From: Burkholderia pyrrocinia
GTDB taxonomy: Bacteria; Pseudomonadota; Gammaproteobacteria; Burkholderiales; Burkholderiaceae
Assembly: GCF_003330765.1 (NCBI RefSeq)
Contig: NZ_CP024903.1
Location: 682,001 to 746,000 of the forward strand
Direction: 5' to 3'
Length of the DNA stretch: 64,000 bases
The notes below the pieces were generated by a model. It was not told where the DNA came from and made no database searches. It worked only from the letters and a program-made list of their open reading frames with translations. Positions 26,590 to 37,121 of the stretch are shown here, in pieces (positions within the stretch are counted from its first letter, which is position 1; the number at the start of each line of letters is the position of its first letter). The position numbers and the translations under genes are program-made.

Positions 26590-29500
26590 ATGAACCTTGC
26601 GCGTTCGAAAAAAGCCGGCGAGCCGATTCCGAGATTCCTGTTGCCGACGGGCGTTTTCCTGGCGTTGTCCGGCGCCGGCATCGTTCCCGCCCACGCGACC
26701 TGCAGCACGGCAGGCACCACGGTGACCTGTTCCGGCGTCGCGAACCCGCTGGCTCCCAGTTACGCGAACAGCGCGAACAACCTGAACGTGACGGTCAACC
26801 CGGGCTCGAGCGTGGGCGTGCTGCTCGGTGTCGGCGGCACCGCGATGTCGCTGAGCGGCAACGGCGTCACGCTGACCAACAACGGCACGATCGACCCGTC
26901 CGCGCTCGGCTCGGGGCTCGGCATCCTGTCGAGCGGCACGCAGATCGGCAATGCGTCGGCGAGCACGACGACCGTGACCAACAACGGCACGATGAAAGGC
27001 TCGACGGGCGTCGCGCTTTCCGGCGTCACCGGGATGGCGCTCGGCGTGCAGAACGGCACGGGCGGCGTGAGCAACATCACCAACACCGGCACGATCGGCT
27101 CGACGCCGCTGGTCGGCGCGACGCTGGTCGGGGCGGACGCGCCGGTCGTGGTTGCCTACGGCGGCGGGCAGGTCAACTTCAACAACAGCGGGACGATCAC
27201 CGGCCGCGTCGCGTTCCAGTCGTCCGGCACGCCGGGCGTGGGCAACACGTTCGTCAACTCGGGGACGATCAACGGCAGCGTGTCGATGGGCGCGAACAGC
27301 ACCAACACGTTTACCGCGGTCACCGGTTCGTCGGTGAATACAGCCGGCGGGACGGGCCTTTCGCTCAATCTCGGTATCGGCGCGGTCACGGTCGGGTTCG
27401 CGGCGACGGGCGTCGTCGATGGCGGCGCGGGCGGTAACAACACGCTGACGCTCCAGCAGGGTGGATCGACGACGGGCACGATCAACAACAGCAACTACAT
27501 CAACTTCAATCACCTCGATATCACGAGCGGCAGCTGGACGCTCAATGGCGCATCGACTGCCCAGGATGCGACGCTGTCCGGCGGCACGGCGATCATCACC
27601 AGCAACGGGTCGCTCGGCACCGGCACCATCACGGCCACCGGCGGCGCGCTGCAGGCGGGCGCGGCGGGGCTCGACGTCGCCAACGACGTGGCGCTCGGCA
27701 CGGGCGGGCTGACGGTGCAGGGCGCGACCGGGCTCACGCTGTCGGGCACGGTGGTGGGCGGTGGCGCGCTGACGAAGAACGACGGCGGCACGCTGACGCT
27801 GTCGGGCGCGAACGGCTATACCGGCGGCACGAACCTGAATGGCGGCACGATCGTCGTCGGCAACAATCAGGCTTTGGGCACCGGCACGCTGACGGTCGGC
27901 GCCAACGCGACGCTCGACAGCAGCCTGGCGGTAACGATCGCGAATCAGGTGGCGGTGAATTCAGGCGCCGCGCTGACGCTCGGTGGCAGCAACGCGATGA
28001 CCGTCGCCGGCGGGATCTCGGGGGCGGGCGGCCTCGTCAAGAGCGGTGCGGCCACCGCGACGCTGACCGGCGCCAACACCTACACGGGCGGCACGACGGT
28101 CAATGCGGGCACGCTGGCGCTGGGTGCGGGCGGCTCGCTCGCGGCGACGGGCGCCGTGAACCTCGCCGGCGCGGGCGCCGGCTTCGACATCAGTGGTTCG
28201 GGCGCGAACCAGACGATCGGCGCGCTGAGCGGCGTGGCCGGCTCGACGGTCGCGCTCGGCGGCAACGGGTTGACGTTCGGCGACGGTACGAACCAGACTT
28301 TCGGCGGCACGATCGCGGGCACGGGCGGGATCACGAAGCAGGGCAGCGGCACGGAAACGCTGACAAGCGCGAACACGTACACGGGCGGCACGACGATCAA
28401 CGGGGGCACGCTGGCGCTCGGCGCAGGTGGTTCGCTCGCGGCGACGGGCTCGGTCAACCTCGGCACGGCGGGTGCCGGTTTCGACATCAGCGCGGCGGGC
28501 CCCAACCAGACGATCGGCGCGTTGTCGGGCGTGGGCGGCACGACCGTGTCGCTCGGTGCGAACACGCTTACGTTCGGCGACGCGACGAATCAGACGTTCG
28601 GCGGATCGATCGGCGGCACGGGCGGCATCGTGAAGCAGGGCGCCGGCACCGAAACGTTGACGGGGGCGAATGCGTACACGGGCGGCACGACGGTCAACGC
28701 GGGCACACTCGCGATCGGCGCAGGTGGTTCGCTGTCGGCCACCGGCACCGTGAATCTCGCGAATGCGGGCGCGACGCTCGACGTCAGCGCGGGCGGCAAC
28801 CAGACGATCGGCTTGCTGAACGGCGCGGCCGGTTCGGCCGTGAGCCTCGGCGCGAACAACCTGACGCTCGGCAGCAGTACGAACGGGTCGTTCGGCGGCA
28901 CGATCGGCGGCACGGGCGGGATCACGAAGTCGGGCTCCGGCACGGAGACGTTGACGGGCACGAACACTTATACGGGCGGTACCACGATCGCCGGCGGCAC
29001 GCTGGCACTCGGCGCGGGCGGCTCGCTCGCGGCCACGGGGGCGGTCGGCCTGACCGGTGCGGGCGCAACGTTCGACGTGAGCGGTTCGGGTACGAACCAG
29101 GCGATCGGCGCGTTGAGCGGCGTGGCCGGCTCGACGGTCGCACTCGGCGGCAACGGGTTGACGTTCGGCGACGGCACGAACCAGACCTTCGGCGGCGCGA
29201 TCACGGGCACGGCCGGCGTCACGAAGCAAGGCAGCGGCACCGAAACGCTGACGGGTGCCAATACGTACACGGGCGGCACGACGATCAATGGCGGCACGCT
29301 GGCGCTCGGCGCGGGCGGTTCGCTCGCGGCGACGGGCTCGGTCAACCTCGGCACGGCGGGTGCCGGTTTCGACATCAGCGCGGCGGGCCCCAACCAGACG
29401 ATCGGCGCGTTGTCGGGCGTGGGCGGCACGACCGTGTCGCTCGGTGCGAACACGCTTACGTTCGGCGACGCGACGAACCAGACGTTCGACGGTTCGATCG

Positions 29501-32500
29501 GCGGCACGGGCGGCATCGTGAAGCAGGGCGCCGGCACCGAAACGCTGACCGGTGCGAATACGTATACCGGCGGTACGACGGTCGATGCCGGCACGATCGC
29601 GATCGGCGCGGGCGGTTCGCTGTCGGCCACCGGCACCGTGAATCTCGCGAACGCGGGCACGGCGCTCGACGTCAGTGCGGCGACCACGCCGCAGGCGATC
29701 GGCGGTCTCGCGGGCGCGGCCGGCTCGACGGTCAATCTCGGCGCGAATGGCCTGACGCTGGGCGACGCCGGCAATCACACGTTCGGCGGCACGATCGGCG
29801 GCACGGGCGCGATCGTGAAGTCGGGCACGGGCACCGAAACGCTGACGGGCACGAACACGTATACGGGCGGCACGACGATCGCAGGCGGCACGCTCGCGCT
29901 CGGCGCAGGCGGCAGCATTGCCGGAGGCAGCGCCGTGAACCTGAGCGGCGCGGGGGCGACGTTCGACATCAGCGGGGCAGGCGCGGGCCAGACCATCGGC
30001 GCATTGAGCGGCGTCGCCGGTTCGGCGATCGCACTCGGCGGCAACGGGCTGACCTTCGGCAATGGCACGAACCAGACCTTCAGCGGCGCGATCACCGGCA
30101 CGGGCGGTGTCACGAAGCAAGGCAGCGGCACCGAAACGTTGACGGGTGCCAACACGTACACGGGCGGCACGACGATCGATGCAGGCACGCTGGCGCTCGG
30201 CGCGGGCGGCAGCCTCGCGGCGACGGGCACCGTGAATCTCGCGAATGCGGGCGCGGCGCTCGATATCAGCGCGGGCGGCAACCAGACGATCGGCGCGCTG
30301 AACGGCGCGGCCGGTTCGGCCGTGAGCCTCGGCGCGAACATCCTGACGCTCGGCAGCAGTACGAACGATACGTTCGGTGGCGCGATCGGCGGCACGGGCG
30401 GCATCGTCAAGCAGGGCACGGGCACCGAAACGCTGACGGGCGCGAACACATATACGGGCGGTACGACGGTCGGCAGCGGCACGCTGGCACTCGGCGCGGG
30501 CGGCAGTCTCGCGGCCACGGGCGCGGTCGGCCTGACCGGTGCGGGCGCAACGTTCGACATCAGTGGTTCGGGCGGGAACCAGATGATCGGCGCGCTGAGC
30601 GGCATGGCCGGCTCCACTGTCGCACTCGGCAGCAACGGGCTGACCTTCGGCGACGGCACGAACCAGACCTTCGGTGGCGCGATCACGGGTACGGGCGGGA
30701 TCACGAAGCAAGGCAGCGGCACGGAAACGCTGACGGGCGCGAACGCCTTTACGGGCAACACGACGATCGCGGGCGGCACGCTTGCGATCGGTGCGGGCGG
30801 CAGCCTGTCGTCGAGCAACGCGGTGAACCTGACGGGCACGGGCACGACGCTCGACATCAGCGCGGGTGGCGGCACGTCGATCGGCGCGCTGAACGGCGTG
30901 GCCGGAGCCAACGTGACGCTCGGCGCCAACACGCTGACGTTGGGCAACAGCACGAACGGCACCTTCGGCGGCACGATCGCCGGCACGGGCGGGGTCGTCA
31001 AGCAGGGCAGCGGCACCGAGACGCTGACGGGCACGAACACGTACACGGGCACGACGACGATCAACGCCGGCACGCTGGCGATCGGTGCGGGCGGCAGCAT
31101 CGCATCGTCGGGCACAGTGGACCTCGGCAGCGCGGGGACGACGCTCGACCTGAGCGGCGCGGGCGCGAACCAGACGATCGGCGCACTGATGGGCGCGGCC
31201 GGTTCGACGGTCGCGCTGGGCGGCAACGGCCTGACCTTCGGCAGCACGGCCAGCCAGACGTTTGCCGGCGCGATCACGGGCACGGGCGGCGTCACGAAGC
31301 AAGGCAGCGGTACCGAAACGCTGACGGGTGCGAACACGTACACGGGCGGCACGACGATCAACGGCGGCACGCTCGCGCTGGGCGCGGGCGGCAGTCTCGC
31401 TACGGGCAGCGCCGTCAACCTGAGCGGCACGGGCACGACGTTCGACATCGGCGCGTCCGGTGCCAGCCAGACGATCGGCACCTTGAGCGGCTTGGCAGGT
31501 TCGACGGTCGCACTCGGCGCGAACGGGCTGACGCTCGGCAGCGGCGGCGGCAGCGCGGCATTCGGCGGCACCGTCGCGGGCACCGGTTCGCTGACGAAGA
31601 CCGGCGCGGGCACCGAAACGCTGACGGGCGCGAACACGTACACGGGCGGCACGACGATCGATGCGGGCACGCTGGCGCTCGGTGCGGGCGGCAGCCTCGC
31701 GGCCACGGGCGCGGTCAACCTGAACGGCGCGGGCGCATCGCTCGACCTCGGTGCCGCAGGCGCGAACCAGACGATCGGCGCGCTGAGCGGCGTCGCCGGT
31801 TCGACCGTCGCGCTCGGCGGCAACACGCTGACCTTCGGCGACGGCACGAACCAGACCTTCGGCGGCGCGCTCGGCGGCACGGGCGGGATCGTGAAACAGG
31901 GCGGCGGCACGACGACGCTGACGGGGGCGAACACGTACGGCGGCGCGACGACGATCGACGCGGGCAACCTCGTGATCGGCGCGGGCGGCAGCCTCGCGGG
32001 ATCGACGACCGTCAACCTGGCGACGTCCGGCGCGGGCTTCACGCTCGGCACCGGCGCCGGCACGCAGACCGTCGCCGGCCTCGCCGGCGTCGCGGGCACG
32101 ACGGTTGCGCTCGGCGGCAACACGCTGACGCTCGGCGGCGCGGCGAACACGTCGTTTGGCGGCACGATCGGCGGCACGGGCGCGCTCGTGAAGAGCGGCA
32201 CGGGCACGCAGACGCTGTCGGGCAACAACACGTATAGCGGCGGCACGACGGTCGCGGGCGGCACGCTCGTGCTCGGCAGCAACGGCGCGCTCGGCACGGG
32301 CGCCGTGACGGTCGGCGCGGCGAGCACGATCGATACGACGGGCGCGGTGAATCTCGCGAATGCGGTCGCGTTGAATGCGAACGCAACGATCGGCGGCACG
32401 CAGGACCTGACGCTGTCGGGCGTCGTGTCGGGCGCGGGCGGCCTCGTCAAGGATGGCCAGGCGACGCTGACGCTGAACAACAGCAACACGTATCAGGGCG

Positions 32501-34632
32501 GCACGGTGGTCAACGGTGGTGCAGTCGTGCTCGGCAACGGCCAGGCGCTCGGCACCGGCAGCCTCACGCTGAACGGCGGCAGCCTCGCGCTCGGCAGCAC
32601 GAACGTGACGCTCAGCGGGCTGAGCGGCGCGGCGAACGGCACGCTCGACACCGGCACGGGCACGCTCACGGTCGCGGGCGGCGGCACCTTCGGCGGCACG
32701 CTGACGGGCGCCGGCGCGTTGGCCAAGAGCGGCAGCGACACGCTCGTGCTGACCGGCGCGAGCAACTACACGGGCGGCACGACCGTCGCCAGCGGCACGC
32801 TGCAGATCGGCAACGGCGGCACGTCGGGCAGCATCGCCGGCAACGTTGCCGATGCGGGTGCACTGGTCTTCAATCGCTCGGACAACCTGTCGTTCGGCGG
32901 TGCGATTTCCGGCGCGGGTTCCCTGACGCAGGCCGGCAGCGGGCAACTGACGCTGACGGGCACGAGCACGCTGAGCGGCCCGACCACGGTCAGCGCGGGC
33001 ACGCTCGCCGTCAACGGGTCGCTCGGCCAGTCGACCGTGACCGTGCAGAACGGCGCGACGCTGACGGGCACCGGCACGATCGGCGGCCTCGTGGTGCAGG
33101 GCGGCGCGACGGCGGCCGCATCGCAGCCGGGCGCCGCGCTGAACGTGGCCGGCAACGTCACGTTCCAGCCGGGTTCGACGTTCCAGGTCGCGGCCACGCC
33201 GCAGCAGAGCGGCAGCCTCGCGGCGGGCGGCACGGCGACGCTGAACGGCGGCACCGTGCAGGTGCTCGCGAACCAGGGTAGCTACCAGCCGAGCACGACC
33301 TACACGATCCTCACCGCATCGTCGGGCGTGCAGGGCGCGTTCAGCCAGGTGAACGCGAACTACGCGTTCCTGATGCCGAAGCTCACCTACGATCCGGATC
33401 ATGTGTACCTGCAACTGGTCCTGAACGGCACCTCGCTGCCCGACGTCGCGACGACACCCAACCAGCGCTCGGTCGCGACCGCGCTCGGCGGGCTCGGCGC
33501 CGGCAACCCGTTGTACGACGCGGTGCTGACGACCGACGCGGGTACCGCGCGCCGGGCCTACGGATTGCTCGACGGCGAACTGCAGGCGAGCCTGAAGAGC
33601 ATGCTGCTGCTCGACAGCCGCTATGTGCGCGACGCGGTGACCGATCGCGTCCGCCAGGGTCTGGCGCCCGGATCGGGCCCGCTCGCGGCGCTGTCGTCGG
33701 GCGGCGCCGCGCTGTGCGGCGACAACACGGCCGGCGCGGTCGACCCGACGCTGCCGCCGGAACGCCGGATCGGTTCGCGCGAGGGCTGCTACGGCGGCAC
33801 GCCTTATCAGCCGGTCGTGTGGGGGCAGGCGTTCGGCGGCCGCAGCCGGCTCGCCGGCGACGGCAACGCGTCGACGATCAAGCGCAGCATGACGGGCTTC
33901 ATCGCCGGCGCCGACATGGCGCTCAACGACAAGTGGCGTGCCGGCCTGGCCGCGGGCGTCACGCACAGCTCGCTCGACAACGACCAGAGTTCGTCGGCGT
34001 CGGTGAACAGCTACTACCTGTCGCTGTACGGCGGCGCGCAGTATGGTGCGCTCGGGGTGCGCGGCGGCGCGTCGTACACGTGGTACCGGATCAACAGCGA
34101 CCGTTATCCGGGCTTTGCGGGCTTCTCCGATCACGACTCGGCCGGCTACGACGCGAATTCGGCGCAGGTGTTCGGCGAAGTCGGCTACGCGCTGCCGGTC
34201 GGGCCCGTCGCGATCGAACCGTTCGCGGGCCTCGCGTACGTGAACCTGCATACCGACGGCTATACGGAAAGCGGTGGCGCGGCTGCGCTGCGCGCCGGCG
34301 GCGAGACGACCCACGTCGGCTTCTCGACGCTCGGCGTGCGTGCGGCGTCGCAGCTCGGCTCGATCGCGAGCGGCACGTTCACCGCGCGCGGGACGGTCGG
34401 CTGGCGGCATGCGTTCGGCAACGTGCGGCCGTCGTCGGCGTTCACGTTCGCGAACGGCGGCACGTCGTTTCAGGTATCGGGCGTGCCGATTGCTCGCGAC
34501 AGCGCGGTGCTCGAGGCCGGCATCGACGCGAACATCACGAAGCGCCTGACGCTCGGCCTCACGTACAGCGGCCAGTACGGCAGCGGCGTGCGCGACAACG
34601 CGGTGCTCGGCAACATCCTGTGGAAGTTCTGA
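26590..34632 (+). CDS. Giant autotransporter adhesin with PATR-type beta-strand repeats
   Basis: A 2680-residue type Va autotransporter. A signal peptide ends near HAHAT-like IVPAHA (residue 36). The passenger is Gly/Thr/Asn-rich beta-helix with about 18 autotransporter-associated beta-strand repeats built round TLTGANTYTGGTT; thirteen are near-tandem with a period of 96-100 residues. After about residue 2150 a pertactin-like junction (TLTGTGTIGGL, then YTILTASSGVQGAF) leads to a translocator barrel of about 280 residues ending GNILWKF, with the typical terminal Phe. A two-cysteine loop (about residues 2377-2399) precedes the barrel. It should be a surface adhesin or aggregation factor. It is monocistronic and preceded by an AT-rich leader. 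Repeat DNA makes its length liable to recombination or assembly error. Confidence 0.93.
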   Translation: MNLARSKKAGEPIPRFLLPTGVFLALSGAGIVPAHATCSTAGTTVTCSGVANPLAPSYANSANNLNVTVNPGSSVGVLLGVGGTAMSLSGNGVTLTNNGTIDPSALGSGLGILSSGTQIGNASASTTTVTNNGTMKGSTGVALSGVTGMALGVQNGTGGVSNITNTGTIGSTPLVGATLVGADAPVVVAYGGGQVNFNNSGTITGRVAFQSSGTPGVGNTFVNSGTINGSVSMGANSTNTFTAVTGSSVNTAGGTGLSLNLGIGAVTVGFAATGVVDGGAGGNNTLTLQQGGSTTGTINNSNYINFNHLDITSGSWTLNGASTAQDATLSGGTAIITSNGSLGTGTITATGGALQAGAAGLDVANDVALGTGGLTVQGATGLTLSGTVVGGGALTKNDGGTLTLSGANGYTGGTNLNGGTIVVGNNQALGTGTLTVGANATLDSSLAVTIANQVAVNSGAALTLGGSNAMTVAGGISGAGGLVKSGAATATLTGANTYTGGTTVNAGTLALGAGGSLAATGAVNLAGAGAGFDISGSGANQTIGALSGVAGSTVALGGNGLTFGDGTNQTFGGTIAGTGGITKQGSGTETLTSANTYTGGTTINGGTLALGAGGSLAATGSVNLGTAGAGFDISAAGPNQTIGALSGVGGTTVSLGANTLTFGDATNQTFGGSIGGTGGIVKQGAGTETLTGANAYTGGTTVNAGTLAIGAGGSLSATGTVNLANAGATLDVSAGGNQTIGLLNGAAGSAVSLGANNLTLGSSTNGSFGGTIGGTGGITKSGSGTETLTGTNTYTGGTTIAGGTLALGAGGSLAATGAVGLTGAGATFDVSGSGTNQAIGALSGVAGSTVALGGNGLTFGDGTNQTFGGAITGTAGVTKQGSGTETLTGANTYTGGTTINGGTLALGAGGSLAATGSVNLGTAGAGFDISAAGPNQTIGALSGVGGTTVSLGANTLTFGDATNQTFDGSIGGTGGIVKQGAGTETLTGANTYTGGTTVDAGTIAIGAGGSLSATGTVNLANAGTALDVSAATTPQAIGGLAGAAGSTVNLGANGLTLGDAGNHTFGGTIGGTGAIVKSGTGTETLTGTNTYTGGTTIAGGTLALGAGGSIAGGSAVNLSGAGATFDISGAGAGQTIGALSGVAGSAIALGGNGLTFGNGTNQTFSGAITGTGGVTKQGSGTETLTGANTYTGGTTIDAGTLALGAGGSLAATGTVNLANAGAALDISAGGNQTIGALNGAAGSAVSLGANILTLGSSTNDTFGGAIGGTGGIVKQGTGTETLTGANTYTGGTTVGSGTLALGAGGSLAATGAVGLTGAGATFDISGSGGNQMIGALSGMAGSTVALGSNGLTFGDGTNQTFGGAITGTGGITKQGSGTETLTGANAFTGNTTIAGGTLAIGAGGSLSSSNAVNLTGTGTTLDISAGGGTSIGALNGVAGANVTLGANTLTLGNSTNGTFGGTIAGTGGVVKQGSGTETLTGTNTYTGTTTINAGTLAIGAGGSIASSGTVDLGSAGTTLDLSGAGANQTIGALMGAAGSTVALGGNGLTFGSTASQTFAGAITGTGGVTKQGSGTETLTGANTYTGGTTINGGTLALGAGGSLATGSAVNLSGTGTTFDIGASGASQTIGTLSGLAGSTVALGANGLTLGSGGGSAAFGGTVAGTGSLTKTGAGTETLTGANTYTGGTTIDAGTLALGAGGSLAATGAVNLNGAGASLDLGAAGANQTIGALSGVAGSTVALGGNTLTFGDGTNQTFGGALGGTGGIVKQGGGTTTLTGANTYGGATTIDAGNLVIGAGGSLAGSTTVNLATSGAGFTLGTGAGTQTVAGLAGVAGTTVALGGNTLTLGGAANTSFGGTIGGTGALVKSGTGTQTLSGNNTYSGGTTVAGGTLVLGSNGALGTGAVTVGAASTIDTTGAVNLANAVALNANATIGGTQDLTLSGVVSGAGGLVKDGQATLTLNNSNTYQGGTVVNGGAVVLGNGQALGTGSLTLNGGSLALGSTNVTLSGLSGAANGTLDTGTGTLTVAGGGTFGGTLTGAGALAKSGSDTLVLTGASNYTGGTTVASGTLQIGNGGTSGSIAGNVADAGALVFNRSDNLSFGGAISGAGSLTQAGSGQLTLTGTSTLSGPTTVSAGTLAVNGSLGQSTVTVQNGATLTGTGTIGGLVVQGGATAAASQPGAALNVAGNVTFQPGSTFQVAATPQQSGSLAAGGTATLNGGTVQVLANQGSYQPSTTYTILTASSGVQGAFSQVNANYAFLMPKLTYDPDHVYLQLVLNGTSLPDVATTPNQRSVATALGGLGAGNPLYDAVLTTDAGTARRAYGLLDGELQASLKSMLLLDSRYVRDAVTDRVRQGLAPGSGPLAALSSGGAALCGDNTAGAVDPTLPPERRIGSREGCYGGTPYQPVVWGQAFGGRSRLAGDGNASTIKRSMTGFIAGADMALNDKWRAGLAAGVTHSSLDNDQSSSASVNSYYLSLYGGAQYGALGVRGGASYTWYRINSDRYPGFAGFSDHDSAGYDANSAQVFGEVGYALPVGPVAIEPFAGLAYVNLHTDGYTESGGAAALRAGGETTHVGFSTLGVRAASQLGSIASGTFTARGTVGWRHAFGNVRPSSAFTFANGGTSFQVSGVPIARDSAVLEAGIDANITKRLTLGLTYSGQYGSGVRDNAVLGNILWKF
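28060..31960 (+). repeat. Intragenic tandem repeats of about 294-300 bp
   Basis: Roughly thirteen in-frame units, each carrying a close copy of ACGTACACGGGCGGCACGAC, spaced about 294-300 bp. Some stretches are identical over more than 150 bp, for example from 28441 and from 29329, 888 bp (three units) apart. This points to recent duplication within the gene. Confidence 0.85.
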
Positions 34633-34670
34633 CCGGCGCCTGACGCGCCAGCCTCTGCGCGCCCGCGCGC

Positions 34671-34705
34671 GACGCCATGCGGCGACGGAAACGTCGCATG
34701 GCGTC
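34671..34705 (+). terminator. Strong hairpin after the autotransporter gene
   Basis: GACGCCATGC-G-GCGAC and GTCGCATGGCGTC can pair over about 13 bp with one bulge around a GGAAA-type loop, 39 bp after the stop at 34632. No T-run follows, but its strength and position suggest transcript end or 3' protection. Confidence 0.5.
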
Positions 34706-34802
34706 GCGGCTGCTTCAACGCTGCGCACGTCCCCCGTTCTGGCCTATCCTGTGCGAAACACGCGACGCGCGCCGCGCGTTGCGCCTCGACACAGGAGCAT
34801 CG

Positions 34803-37025
34803 ATGCCGAATCACGCCGAAGCCACGACGACGCAGGCGCCGCAAGTCGCGCCCACTGCCCCGACCCCAGCGTCGGGCCCCGCATTCATCGCGCCCGAAGC
34901 CGATCCTCAGGCGCTCGCGCGCAACAACCAGTACGTGCTGAAATCCGGCGACGCGTTCGTGGTCAGCGACGCGCTCGGCGACATCGGCGGTCATGACGAC
35001 GGCCTGTTCGTCGACGACATGCGCGTGCTGTCGACCTGGCGCCTGACGTTCGGCGGCCGCGCGCCGTCGCTGCTGTCGGGCGCGACGAGCGCCGACAACG
35101 CATCCTTCACCGCGCACCTGACGAACCGCCCGCTGCCGCCGCTCGGCGGGCACGAGACGCCCGAGGGCGTGATCCATATCGAGCGGATGCGCGTACTCGC
35201 GGGCGACGTGCTTTACGAAGCGCTGACGCTGACGAACTACGGCGCGAGCGAAGCCGAGGTGCCGCTGTCGCTGTCGTTCGCGGCCGATTTCAAGGACATG
35301 TTCGAGGTGCGCGGCACGCAGCGCCCGAAGCGCGGCACCGTGGTGTCGCCGCGCATCGACGCAGGCGCGGTGCGGCTGCGCTACGACGGCCTCGACAGCG
35401 TCGAGCGCAACGTGACCGTGCATTTCTCGCCGGCGCCCGATGCGCTGTCGGTCGATCGCGCCGACTACACGCTGACAATCGCCGCGCAGGCGTGCGTATC
35501 GATCTACCTGACCGTCGACGCGACGCTCGGCCCGGCGCACGGCGAAGCGCCGGGGTGCGGCCGCGTCGCGCTGCGCACCGCGCTCGTCGGCGTGCACCGC
35601 GAGATGCGCGCGCGGCGCGAGTCGATGGCGCGCGTGAACACCGGCAATCCGCTGTTCGACGCGTGGCTCGACCGTTCGCTCGCGGATCTCGGGCTGCTCA
35701 CGACGCAGCTCGACACGGGGCCGTACCCGTATGCGGGCATTCCGTGGTTCTCGACGCCGTTCGGCCGCGACGCGGTGATCACGTCGCTGCAGATGCTGTG
35801 GCTGCAGCCGTCGCTCGCGCGCGGCGTGCTGCGTTTCCTGGCCGAGCACCAGGCGCGCGAGACATCCGCGTTCCGCGACGCGGAGCCCGGCAAGATCATG
35901 CACGAGTTCCGCCGCAGCGAGATGGCCGCGACGGGCGAGGTGCCGTTCGCGCTGTACTACGGCGGCGTCGACACGACGCCACTCTTCATCGTGCTGGCCG
36001 GCGCGTATGTCGAACGCACCGGCGACGATGCGCTGATCGACGAGCTGTGGCCCGCGCTCGAGCGCGCCGCGCAATGGGTGATCGACAAGTGCGACCGCAA
36101 TCCTTACGGACTGCTCGATTACCAGCGCACGTCGGAGCGCGGCCTCGCGAACCAGGGCTGGAAGGACAGCCACGATTCCGTGTTCCATGCGGACGGCCGC
36201 TTCCCGGACGGGCCGATCGCGCTCGTCGAAGTGCAGGCCTACGCGTGTGCGGCGCTCGATGCGATGTCGGTGTGCTCGCACCGGCGCGGCCACGCGGCCG
36301 ACGCTACGCGCTACGCACTGCGTGCGAAGACGCTGCGCGAACAGGTCGACGCGCTGTTCTGGATGCCGGAAGGCGATTTCTACGGGATCGCGCTCGACGG
36401 TCATGGCGACCTGTGCCGCGTGTTCGCGTCGAACGCGGGCCACCTGCTCGCCTTCGGGCTGCCCGATGCCGAGCGCGGCGCGGCGGTCGCCGGCGTGCTC
36501 GGCTCGGCGCTGTTCCAGACGGGCTGGGGCATCCGCACGCTCGCGGCCGGCCAGCCGCGCTTCAACCCGATGGCGTATCACAACGGCTCGGTGTGGCCGC
36601 ACGACAATGCGCTTATCGCGCGCGGGCTCGCGCGCTATGGCGACAAGACGGCCGCGGTGAACCTGCTGCGCGCGCTGTTCGAGGCGGCGGTGAGCTTCGA
36701 GATGCGGTTGCCGGAGCTGTTCTGCGGGTTCCCGCGCCGGCGCGGCGAACCGCCGACCGCGTATCCGGTTGCCTGCCTGCCGCAGGCGTGGGCGGCCGGC
36801 GCGCCGTTCATGATGTTGCAGGCGTGCCTCGGCGTGAGCATCGACGCGACGCGGCACGAGGTGCGCGTCGAACGCCCGACGCTGCCGGAAGGCGTCGACT
36901 GGCTGCGGATCGACGCGCTGCGCGTCGGCGACGAAACCGTGTCGCTGACGTTCCGCCGCGTCGACGGCCAGGTCGTCGCGTCGGCGGAGCAGCCGGGCCG
37001 CGTGAAGGTGGTCGCGGTGCTGTAG
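34803..37025 (+). CDS. Glycogen debranching enzyme/amylo-alpha-1,6-glucosidase family
   Basis: A 740-residue cytoplasmic protein. After a Pro/Ala/Thr-rich tail, residues 40-240 form the N-terminal glycogen-debranching domain (NNQYVLKSGDAFVVSD, DDGLFVDDMRVLS), and residues 300-690 an (alpha/alpha)6 glycoside hydrolase barrel (YPYAGIPWFSTPFGRDAVIT, GWKDSHDSV, NGSVWPHDNALI). This is the layout of archaeal-type amylo-alpha-1,6-glucosidases common in proteobacteria, which remove alpha-1,6 branch glucosyl units or act on related glycans. A clear AGGAGC ribosome site precedes the ATG at 34803. No other glycogen gene is adjacent. Confidence 0.9.
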   Translation: MPNHAEATTTQAPQVAPTAPTPASGPAFIAPEADPQALARNNQYVLKSGDAFVVSDALGDIGGHDDGLFVDDMRVLSTWRLTFGGRAPSLLSGATSADNASFTAHLTNRPLPPLGGHETPEGVIHIERMRVLAGDVLYEALTLTNYGASEAEVPLSLSFAADFKDMFEVRGTQRPKRGTVVSPRIDAGAVRLRYDGLDSVERNVTVHFSPAPDALSVDRADYTLTIAAQACVSIYLTVDATLGPAHGEAPGCGRVALRTALVGVHREMRARRESMARVNTGNPLFDAWLDRSLADLGLLTTQLDTGPYPYAGIPWFSTPFGRDAVITSLQMLWLQPSLARGVLRFLAEHQARETSAFRDAEPGKIMHEFRRSEMAATGEVPFALYYGGVDTTPLFIVLAGAYVERTGDDALIDELWPALERAAQWVIDKCDRNPYGLLDYQRTSERGLANQGWKDSHDSVFHADGRFPDGPIALVEVQAYACAALDAMSVCSHRRGHAADATRYALRAKTLREQVDALFWMPEGDFYGIALDGHGDLCRVFASNAGHLLAFGLPDAERGAAVAGVLGSALFQTGWGIRTLAAGQPRFNPMAYHNGSVWPHDNALIARGLARYGDKTAAVNLLRALFEAAVSFEMRLPELFCGFPRRRGEPPTAYPVACLPQAWAAGAPFMMLQACLGVSIDATRHEVRVERPTLPEGVDWLRIDALRVGDETVSLTFRRVDGQVVASAEQPGRVKVVAVL

Positions 37026-37121
37026 TGCGGCGCTGCGCGAACGTTGCGCGATGTCGCGCCACGTTCGTGCGCAGCGGCATAGAATCGTGACATGACCCTT
37101 GAGCGATGGCGGAGGTAAACG

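Noticed and set aside
29775..32489. A second long minus-strand frame rich in Pro and Val inside the repeats
   Set aside because: Same cause; the Pro/Val periodicity simply mirrors the Gly/Thr repeat codons of the real gene.
27961..34728. A 2255-codon open frame on the minus strand opposite the autotransporter
   Set aside because: It is a by-product of repeated high-G+C coding sequence: Arg/Ala-rich, without start signals or recognisable domains, and fully opposite a well-supported gene.
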